DNA from: VFKU01 sp964411925
GTDB lineage: Bacteria > Hydrogenedentota > Hydrogenedentia > Hydrogenedentales > GCA-2746185
Reading direction: 5' to 3'
DNA length: 5,413 bases
Assembly: GCA_964411925.1 (NCBI GenBank)
Contig: CAYPNI010000196.1
Span: 1 to 5,413, forward strand
Below the pieces are notes generated by a model. It was not told where the DNA came from, did not search any database, and was given only the letters and a program-made list of their open reading frames with translations. Shown one piece after another: positions 1 to 5,413 of this stretch (position 1 is the first letter of the stretch; every line of letters starts with the position of its first letter). The translations under genes were made by a program, and so were the position numbers.

Positions 1-471
1 TTCGGGAATCGCGAACAGCTCGCGATCGCGGGACGCGCGCCGAAGCTGCTCACGCGAGACGAAACGGATCACATTCGCCGGCGCGTGATCGAGCTGTGCC
101 TGCGCGCGCACGATCCGGTGTCGCGGCGCGCACTGCCGCCGCCGGAACTCGATCGCGGCGCGCTGCGCCTGAAGCGATCGGGCCGCGCGAATCCGGAACC
201 CTTCATCGCGGGATGCCCCACGCTTTGGGACCGCGTTGACGCGGTCGCGCTGATGCATCGCATGGCGGGCTTTGAGTGGCGTCGCGGCAACGACACGCTG
301 CCGCTGTTACCCGGTGATCCGGACCTGCTGCTCGAAGGGTGCGTCAATGCCCTTGGAAAACAAGCGGGCCAGGCGCTGCTTCGGAGTTATGCGTCCGCAC
401 TCGAAGCGAAACGATTTCCCGAGCATCGGCGTCTGAGGCTTTCGACGCTCGTCGAACTCCTGGGGGACTGA
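1..471 (+). CDS. 3' end of an unrecognised protein gene (5' truncated by window)
   Basis: The frame is open from the first base to a TGA at 469-471, giving 156 residues of a C-terminal portion. An internal GTG at 85 is unlikely to be the true start because the frame continues upstream to the window edge with protein-like composition. I do not recognise the family. The visible part looks soluble and mostly helical, rich in Arg, Leu and Ala, with no membrane segment or signal peptide. Landmarks are a Cys in an ELCLRAHD stretch, a GCPTLWDRVDAV segment, a GDPDLLLEGCVNALGKQAG segment and a charged helical tail ending in VELLGD. It is in the same direction as the glycosyltransferase pair, but a 91-base gap with its own promoter separates them, so a functional link is not implied. 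Codon use (G/C-ending) supports real coding; the function is unknown. Confidence 0.75.
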   Translation, partial: FGNREQLAIAGRAPKLLTRDETDHIRRRVIELCLRAHDPVSRRALPPPELDRGALRLKRSGRANPEPFIAGCPTLWDRVDAVALMHRMAGFEWRRGNDTLPLLPGDPDLLLEGCVNALGKQAGQALLRSYASALEAKRFPEHRRLRLSTLVELLGD

Positions 472-478
472 AAACGAT

Positions 479-511
479 GCGCGGACGGCGGGAACTTTGA
501 CACGTCCGCGC
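479..511. repeat. Perfect 9-base inverted repeat flanking the -35 box
   Basis: GCGCGGACG at 479-487 is matched exactly by its reverse complement CGTCCGCGC at 503-511, with a 15-base loop at 488-502. In RNA a further U-G wobble pair (478 with 512) could extend the stem. It begins 7 bases after the stop of the upstream gene, so the stem could help end that transcript, but the nearest T-run (525-529) is 13 bases past the stem, too far for a classic intrinsic terminator. The right arm starts directly after the -35 hexamer, so an operator for a dimeric regulator is the other reading. The repeat is certain; its role is inference. Confidence 0.6.
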
Positions 512-525
512 GCCACGGGTATCAT
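497..525 (+). promoter_or_regulatory. Sigma70-type promoter for the glycosyltransferase pair
   Basis: A perfect -35 hexamer TTGACA (497-502) and a -10 hexamer TATCAT (520-525, five of six matches to TATAAT) are separated by exactly 17 bases. The -10 region lies in the only AT-rich patch of the neighbourhood, and transcription would start near 532, leaving a leader of about 31 bases before the ATG at 563. Position, direction and spacing all fit. Such a strong consensus match is notable in GC-rich DNA. No activity data can be inferred. Confidence 0.65.
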
Positions 526-551
526 TTTTATGCGCTAAGTCGTTACAAATT

Positions 552-557
552 AGGCGG
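552..557 (+). promoter_or_regulatory. Ribosome-binding site of the first glycosyltransferase gene
   Basis: AGGCGG, one mismatch from AGGAGG, ends five bases before the ATG at 563. It fixes the start at 563 rather than at later in-frame candidates. The second gene uses a closely similar GGCGG at almost the same spacing. Confidence 0.5.
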
Positions 558-562
558 TTAGT

Positions 563-2953
563 ATGACGAAGCCGATGCCCCTTCAGGGCGAAATTCCGTT
601 GCCAGCCGCCCGGCTTCACGTCCGGGAGCAGCGCCTCCCCCCCACTCGCGGGCTCATCGTCGCGCACAACCGCTCGGGCCGGCCGATGCGCGTAATCGAC
701 CTTCAACGATGGCTGCGGTTGTCCCGGCACTTGTTCAAGACCGACAAGCTGGACGTGCTCGCGAACGGCGAGACCGTGGCGGTGTTGGAAGACCTGCTCC
801 CCAGCGCGGCCGCGTACGACGTGCGCCTCTCGCTCCGCACGGACGCATCAATCCCGCCCTATCGTCTCGAATCGCTCAAGCGTCTCGGACTTTTCGACGT
901 GTTCCTCTGCCCGGATTCGCTTGACCTGGACGCGCTGCGTCCCTGGCTCTCCGCCTGTCGAAATCTGGAACTGCCCGTTCGATTGCGGGTGCCGGTAGCG
1001 CCGATCCCGAAAATCTCGCCGGCGGATCTGGCCGACGAACTGGCTGGGTCCGGCGTCGTTCGCGCCGACCTCTCAGCATGGGACGCGTTCGACGCCCACC
1101 CGGCGAAGCCGGGCGTGTCCCCGTCGCGCGCGGTACTCGAGTGGATGCAGGAGGCCGCCGCCGCGCTCGAAGAGCGCGACGTCGAGGCCAACGTGCTCCA
1201 TGTGCCGTTCTGTTTTGCGGACGAGGCGAGCTGGTCGCGCATCGCGGACGCGCGCCAACGCGCGATGGACCACGCTGGCTACGTCCCCGAAGCCGAGCGC
1301 CTCGCGCGGCGGCTGTTCCACGCGCGGCCGATGATCGCCGGCGTGATTGTGCGGATGTTGCTGTCGAACGCCACGCTGTACCGCCAGCCGGCCGACCGAT
1401 TACTCCTGCCCGGGCTGATTCACCACAACTATCTGTATCTCTTCGCGCGGATGTACCGCCGCTTCACGGTGCATCTGCGGCTCGCGCGCAGCGTACCCGC
1501 GCCGGTTAAACAGAGCGTGTACGAGGAAGCCTTGACTCAGGCGCGCGAGACCGACCCCGCAGCGCTGCCGACGCCGTGCCGCCTGTGTTCGCTGCGGCGC
1601 ATTTGCGACCACGTGTCCCACGAGGCGGTCGCCGCGCTGCCCGGCATTCCCGCCTCGCCGGTCTCGGGCGATCACGTCGTCTCGCCTCTGCATTTCTCCG
1701 CACGCCAGCCGAAGTACTACGACGAACTGGACGCCGCGCGTGCGGAAGCCGACGACCGCCGGGCGGAGCTCGCAGCCAATGCGCTCGCGATCGTGACGAA
1801 CCGAACGCCGGACCTCCAGGTCGGCCCTCACGACTATAGCGTCGAGGAAACGTACTTCGACCGGATGGAGAGCGGCCTCAAGTGGTGGTCGGTCAGCAAC
1901 ATCGAGCGGTTGAGTACGCCGCTCGGCGAGTTTTCGCCACCGCTGACGATTTCGGTGGACTTCGGCGCGGGAATCGCGGACTACGTCGGGTTCAATCTCG
2001 GCAGGCACTGCCGCCTGCTCTGCCCGATGGAAGGCTACCGCCACAACGTCACGCTGCATGTCGCCGCGGACGGCCGCTATGTCTTATTGCGTGATCGCGT
2101 GCCCGTGCGGCCGGCCGAATTCGAGGGCCATTACTATCTTCCAGCGCGTCTGGGCGACCGCCTGAAGCCGCGCATCGCCGCGTGGAACATCGACGAGTGC
2201 ATCGCGACCCAGAATGTGCGCATCTGGACCGGGACACCGCCCGCGGCGCGCAGGAAACCGAAATATTCCGTCATCATCGTCAGCACACGCTTTACCCGCC
2301 GGCTGCACGCGGTGTTGCGCAGTCTCGCGCACCAGATCAACTTCGATCTCAATACGGTCGAGGTCATCGTGAACTACGTGCCTGGAATCGATGCCACGGA
2401 CGATTTGATCGATTCCGCGATGATGACGTACCCCAATCTTCACATCGTCCGAAACCCGTTTCCGGAACGCTTCATCAACTCCAAGGGGTTCCTGATCAAC
2501 GAGGCGGCGAAGCTGGCGCAAGGCGAGTGGATCATGCTGCTCGATTCGGACACGCTGCTACCTCCGGATTACCTCGCGAAGGTCGAGGCCATCTCTGCGC
2601 ACGCCGAGTTCATCGCGCCGGACGGGCGCAAACTGCTGCCGAAGGACGTCACCGCGCGAATCCTGATGGGCGAAATCGACCCCTGGGATCGCTGGACGGA
2701 GCTCGTCGCCGGCGCGGGCGAGTTCCGCCACCGCGAGACCTACGGGATCCCAGTCGGCTTTTGCCAGACGTTTCGCGCGAAGTATCTCGACACGTTTCCT
2801 TATCTTGAGGCGGACCACTTCGAGACCGCCGACATGTATTTCGGCGCGAAGATGATGGAGCACCTGGGCGAGGTGAGCCGGCTCTCCGGCACTCCGGTGC
2901 TGCACCTCGACCACGGCGGCAGTCAATGGTACGGCACGCAGAAACACATGTAG
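563..2953 (+). CDS. Multidomain glycosyltransferase: radical-SAM-like barrel, beta domain, GT2-like domain (copy 1)
   Basis: A 796-residue protein with no signal peptide or clear membrane segment, probably cytoplasmic. Residues about 29-230 read like a radical-SAM barrel: FKTDKLDVL (58-66), then RLSLRTD, LFDVFLCP and LPVRLRVP strands, then VPFCF (C217). The CX3CX2C cluster motif is absent; the first Cys is C116. CX2CX5C follows (C339, C342, C348, then H350), as in SPASM or auxiliary-cluster sites. Residues about 365-430 are a helical linker. Residues 439-556 are beta-rich, possibly ConA/LamG-like, with C483 and C487. Residues 567-796 are a GT-A fold: KYSVIIV strand, DSD (661-663) as the metal/nucleotide-sugar DXD, E754 and D757 in HFETAD as acceptor-side acidic residues, and HLDHGG (781-786). 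It presumably transfers a sugar from an activated donor; donor and acceptor are unknown. The GT2 call is firm, the N-terminal and middle assignments are inference. Start chosen from the RBS and promoter. Confidence 0.85.
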   Translation: MTKPMPLQGEIPLPAARLHVREQRLPPTRGLIVAHNRSGRPMRVIDLQRWLRLSRHLFKTDKLDVLANGETVAVLEDLLPSAAAYDVRLSLRTDASIPPYRLESLKRLGLFDVFLCPDSLDLDALRPWLSACRNLELPVRLRVPVAPIPKISPADLADELAGSGVVRADLSAWDAFDAHPAKPGVSPSRAVLEWMQEAAAALEERDVEANVLHVPFCFADEASWSRIADARQRAMDHAGYVPEAERLARRLFHARPMIAGVIVRMLLSNATLYRQPADRLLLPGLIHHNYLYLFARMYRRFTVHLRLARSVPAPVKQSVYEEALTQARETDPAALPTPCRLCSLRRICDHVSHEAVAALPGIPASPVSGDHVVSPLHFSARQPKYYDELDAARAEADDRRAELAANALAIVTNRTPDLQVGPHDYSVEETYFDRMESGLKWWSVSNIERLSTPLGEFSPPLTISVDFGAGIADYVGFNLGRHCRLLCPMEGYRHNVTLHVAADGRYVLLRDRVPVRPAEFEGHYYLPARLGDRLKPRIAAWNIDECIATQNVRIWTGTPPAARRKPKYSVIIVSTRFTRRLHAVLRSLAHQINFDLNTVEVIVNYVPGIDATDDLIDSAMMTYPNLHIVRNPFPERFINSKGFLINEAAKLAQGEWIMLLDSDTLLPPDYLAKVEAISAHAEFIAPDGRKLLPKDVTARILMGEIDPWDRWTELVAGAGEFRHRETYGIPVGFCQTFRAKYLDTFPYLEADHFETADMYFGAKMMEHLGEVSRLSGTPVLHLDHGGSQWYGTQKHM
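2915..2919 (+). promoter_or_regulatory. Internal ribosome-binding site for the second glycosyltransferase gene
   Basis: GGCGG lies six bases before the ATG at 2926, inside the last codons of the first gene, where it also encodes the conserved Gly-Gly of the HLDHGG motif. Ribosomes finishing the first gene pass directly over it, which favours coupled translation. The match to the anti-Shine-Dalgarno sequence is moderate. Confidence 0.45.
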
Positions 2954-5334
2954 CTGCCGCGTCCGGCCGTCTCACGTTGCCGCCGGCACGCGCCATCGGC
3001 CCCGCGCGCGGCCTCGTGCTTGGCGAGAACGAACGCGGCCGGCGCTATAGCGCGGGCGATGTGCGCCGATGGCTGCGGCTGAACCGCATCGTATTCAAGA
3101 CGGACAAGCTCGATGTCCTGCTGAATTCCGAGCCCGACGAAATGGAGGCGCGCCTCGGCCGCGCGCTCGCGTTCGGCCGTACGCTCGACCTGCGCGTGAG
3201 CCTGCGCACCAACTGCCGCCATGCGCCGCCGCGGCTCGACGGCCTGCGCGACCAGGGGCTGTTCGACATCTTCCTCACGCCCAAGCGCGTGACGGATCCG
3301 AAATTTTCCGCGTGGATGGCCGCGGCCTCGGAGGCCGGGATTCCGATTCGCGTGCAGTTGCCGTTCCCGCTGCACGCGACACTCAACGCGGAAGAGTACG
3401 CGGACAGCTATCTGCGCGCGGGCGTCACCGTGGTGAATATCGCGCCGGACGATCCGTTCGTCGATGCGGAGGGATCGCCGGGTAAAACGCAGACCGTACA
3501 AAGCCTCGATCGCATGGCGGAACTGGCCGACGCGATCCAGGCGCGCGGGATCGAGTGCAATCTCGTGGGCGTGCGGTTCTGCCTCGCGCCGCGGCGCCAC
3601 TGGCCGCTCGTGGTCAACGAAAAACAGTTCTACAGCATGCACCAGCACTACCGGCAGGACAGCTACGAGCTTGCGCTGAAGTTGCGCGATCGGTCGCCGG
3701 TGATCGCCGGCAAGATCATTTCGATCGTCCTTGGCAAGCACACGCTGTTCGACAATCCCATCGACAACAAGCTCCTGCCCTGGCTGCTCGAGTCGCCCTG
3801 GCTGCGCGCGCGCATCGTCGCCTGGCACAAGCTCACCGGGCACATCCGGTTCATCCGCAGCGTGCCCGCGCCGCTGCCCGAGGGCCAGCTCCGCGCCGAG
3901 AAGGCCCTGCAACGCAAACGTCGCGAGACGATTCACGCGCTGGGCCCGTTGTGCGGCATCTGTAGTCTGCGTCATATCTGCGACCATGAAACGCCGGAGA
4001 TGCGCAGCAGCCTGCCCGGCGCGGAGGTGACGCCCCAGGAAGGCGAGATCGTGATGAATCCGCTGCACTTCGCCGCGGACACGGCCAAACATTACGACGC
4101 GATCGATCGGGACCGCGTCGATCGCGAGGAGACGAACCGCACGCTTGCGGAGGCGGCGCGGCGGACCATGGACGAGCGGCCGCCGGACCGCGAAATCGAT
4201 TCGTTCGAGTACAAGACCGACGGCCAGTGGAGCCACCAACTCCCCGGCGGCGTGCGCTGGTTCGGGTTCACCAACACGGAAAAACTCAGCACACCGCTCG
4301 GTGTGTTCGACCCGCCGTTCACGCTGGCAGTCGTGTTCGGCGGCGGCATCGCGGAATTCATCGGGTTCAGTCTCGGACGCGACTGCAAGCTGGTATGTCC
4401 GATGGACGGCTACCGGCACCGCGTCGTGCTGCACGTCGAGAAAGACGGGCGCTACGTCCTGCTGCGCGACGGCGAGCCCGTGCGCCCCGTCACGTTCCAG
4501 GGCCACTACTACGCGCCATTGCGCCTCGGCGACCGGCTCGAACCCCGCATCTCCGCGTGGAACATCGACAACTCGATCGTGACGCAGAATGTGCAGCTCT
4601 GGAGTGACCGCATCGCGCCGAAACCCACCGGCCCCGCGCCGAAATTTTCCGTCGTCACCGTCTGCGTGCGGTACGCGCGGCGCTTGCAGGCGGTCATTCA
4701 GGCCGTCGCGCACCAGCGCGGCATTCCGCACGGCGACATCGAAGTGCTCGTCGCGTACGTGCCCGAGACGGACTCGACCGAGGACGTGCTCGACAGCGTG
4801 CAACTCGCGCACCCGGACCTCGCGATGCACCGTTCCACGTTCACCGAGCGCAAGGCGCGCGCGAAGGGCTTCATCATCAATGAGACGATCAAGAAGGCGC
4901 GGGGCGAATGGGTCGTGCTGCTCGACGCAGACACGATCCTGCCGCCGGATTTCTTCGAGCGCGTGCTCGAACACGCGGACGAGTCGAGCTTCATCGTGCC
5001 GGATGGCCGCAAGCTGCTGAGTCGCGAGACGACCGCGCAGGTCCTGCTCGGCGACGTGCGGCCGTGGGAACAATGGGACACATTACTAGCGAGCAGCGGT
5101 GAGTTCCGCTACCGCGAAATGGACGGCGTGCCCATCGGGTTCTGCCAGGTTGTCCGCCGCGCGTGTTTCGACCAGGTCAAGTACTACGAGGCCGATCACT
5201 TCGAAGGCGCCGACTACCAGTTCAGCATCGACATGCGCAAACACTTCGGCGAAGAACTGAGACTCTCAGGCGTCCCCGTCCTGCATCTCGACCACGGCGG
5301 CTCGAAGTGGTACGGGACCTCGCGGCATTTTTGA
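2926..5334 (+). CDS. Multidomain glycosyltransferase: radical-SAM-like barrel, beta domain, GT2-like domain (copy 2)
   Basis: An 802-residue paralogue of the preceding gene, collinear along its whole length. The ATG at 2926 overlaps the previous gene by 28 bases. It is preferred over the later TTG (2977) or GTG (3016) because it puts the shared RGL motif at residue 28-30, matching 29-31 in copy 1. Domain order is the same: radical-SAM-like barrel (FKTDKLDVL at 57-65, LRVSLRTN, LFDIFLTP, GIPIRVQLP, VRFC with C219) lacking CX3CX2C, first Cys C97; CX2CX5C (C343, C346, C352, then H354); helical, charged linker about 380-430; beta-rich domain 443-560 with C487 and C491; GT-A domain 573-802 with DAD (667-669), HFEGAD (E760, D763) and HLDHGG (787-792). 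All transferase motifs are intact, so both copies look potentially active. It is likely co-transcribed from the promoter upstream of copy 1; no separate promoter is evident. The substrate is unknown. Confidence 0.85.
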   Translation: MVRHAETHVAAASGRLTLPPARAIGPARGLVLGENERGRRYSAGDVRRWLRLNRIVFKTDKLDVLLNSEPDEMEARLGRALAFGRTLDLRVSLRTNCRHAPPRLDGLRDQGLFDIFLTPKRVTDPKFSAWMAAASEAGIPIRVQLPFPLHATLNAEEYADSYLRAGVTVVNIAPDDPFVDAEGSPGKTQTVQSLDRMAELADAIQARGIECNLVGVRFCLAPRRHWPLVVNEKQFYSMHQHYRQDSYELALKLRDRSPVIAGKIISIVLGKHTLFDNPIDNKLLPWLLESPWLRARIVAWHKLTGHIRFIRSVPAPLPEGQLRAEKALQRKRRETIHALGPLCGICSLRHICDHETPEMRSSLPGAEVTPQEGEIVMNPLHFAADTAKHYDAIDRDRVDREETNRTLAEAARRTMDERPPDREIDSFEYKTDGQWSHQLPGGVRWFGFTNTEKLSTPLGVFDPPFTLAVVFGGGIAEFIGFSLGRDCKLVCPMDGYRHRVVLHVEKDGRYVLLRDGEPVRPVTFQGHYYAPLRLGDRLEPRISAWNIDNSIVTQNVQLWSDRIAPKPTGPAPKFSVVTVCVRYARRLQAVIQAVAHQRGIPHGDIEVLVAYVPETDSTEDVLDSVQLAHPDLAMHRSTFTERKARAKGFIINETIKKARGEWVVLLDADTILPPDFFERVLEHADESSFIVPDGRKLLSRETTAQVLLGDVRPWEQWDTLLASSGEFRYREMDGVPIGFCQVVRRACFDQVKYYEADHFEGADYQFSIDMRKHFGEELRLSGVPVLHLDHGGSKWYGTSRHF

Positions 5335-5337
5335 GGC

Positions 5338-5347
5338 AGACGCGTCT
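5338..5347. repeat. 10-base perfect palindrome between converging genes
   Basis: AGACGCGTCT is its own reverse complement and spans the short gap between the plus-strand stop (5334) and the minus-strand stop (5346-5348). With no room for a loop it cannot form a good hairpin terminator. It may be chance or a protein-binding site. Confidence 0.3.
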
Positions 5348-5413
5348 ATTCGACGTCCTTGAAGAACACCGTGTAGTTCACGCCGTCCTCGAAGGGCTCG
5401 CCGTCCACTTCGA
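5346..5413 (-). CDS. C-terminal end of an unrecognised converging gene (partial)
   Basis: Read on the minus strand, the frame is open from the window edge to a TAG at 5348-5346 and encodes EVDGEPFEDGVNYTVFFKDVE, 21 residues. Composition is clearly protein-like: acidic, with alternating polar and hydrophobic residues typical of beta strands, and codons mostly end in G or C. The other two minus-strand frames give Arg-rich sequence or an early stop. The fragment is too short to assign a family. It converges on the second glycosyltransferase gene with only 11 bases between stop codons and is therefore not part of that operon. The main alternative is a plus-strand frame from a GTG at 5307 that also stays open to the edge but lacks support. 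Confidence 0.55.
   Translation of the reverse strand, partial: EVDGEPFEDGVNYTVFFKDVE

Noticed and set aside
533..556. Possible leader hairpin (CTAA pairing with TTAG) covering the ribosome-binding site of the first glycosyltransferase gene
   Set aside because: Only about four A/U-rich pairs plus a bulged G-C extension with an 11-base loop; too unstable to call a regulatory structure.
1400..2059. 219-codon minus-strand open frame opposite the first glycosyltransferase gene
   Set aside because: Same register effect as the longer antisense frame; Arg- and Val-rich composition and no motif.
563..2953. Active radical-SAM enzyme annotation for the N-terminal domains
   Set aside because: Neither protein has a CX3CX2C motif or any cysteine in its first 96 residues, so SAM-cleaving activity cannot be claimed.
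2923..5073. 716-codon open frame on the minus strand opposite the second glycosyltransferase gene
   Set aside because: It is codon-for-codon in register with the sense gene and stays open only because TTA, CTA and TCA codons are rare there. It is rich in Arg, Val, His and Ala with no recognisable domain, and the sense protein has clear motifs and a paralogue.
5291..5332. ACCAC/GTGGT stem followed by a T5 run, as a terminator for the second glycosyltransferase gene
   Set aside because: The stem is only five bases with an 11-base loop and the T-run lies 17 bases further on, within the last codons; too weak and badly spaced.
5307..5413. Plus-strand frame from a GTG at 5307 that stays open to the window edge
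   Set aside because: It is short and overlaps the minus-strand frame, whose composition and codon use look more like real coding. The stop-free stretch is expected in GC-rich DNA.

Overview
The window is GC-rich bacterial DNA in which third codon positions are mostly G or C, so antisense frames stay open by default. It suggests a high-GC environmental bacterium. No rRNA, tRNA or housekeeping gene is present to place it further, and I make no phylum call.

Layout: (1) bases 1-471, plus strand, are the 3' end of an unrecognised gene. (2) Bases 472-562 are a 91-base regulatory gap with a near-consensus sigma70-type promoter (TTGACA, 17-base spacer, TATCAT). Its -35 box sits in the loop of a perfect 9-base inverted repeat. 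(3) Bases 563-2953 and 2926-5334 are two tandem plus-strand genes for 796- and 802-residue paralogues overlapping by 28 bases. (4) After an 11-base gap, the C-terminal end of a converging minus-strand gene runs off the right edge.

The two large proteins are the notable content. Both seem to have the same unusual architecture: an N-terminal barrel that reads like a radical-SAM domain without its CX3CX2C cluster motif; a downstream CX2CX5C motif resembling a SPASM/auxiliary-cluster site; a helical linker; a roughly 118-residue beta-rich domain that may be a ConA/LamG-like sandwich; and a C-terminal GT-A (GT2-like) glycosyltransferase domain with a DXD motif and a conserved HLDHGGS ending. By hand alignment the middle domain is the most conserved part (about 64% identical), the transferase about half identical, and the barrel clearly less.

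The genes probably form one transcription unit. The second gene's start and its ribosome-binding site lie within the coding end of the first, which suggests translational coupling and matched amounts of the two proteins, possibly acting as a pair in glycan assembly. The substrate cannot be read from this sequence.
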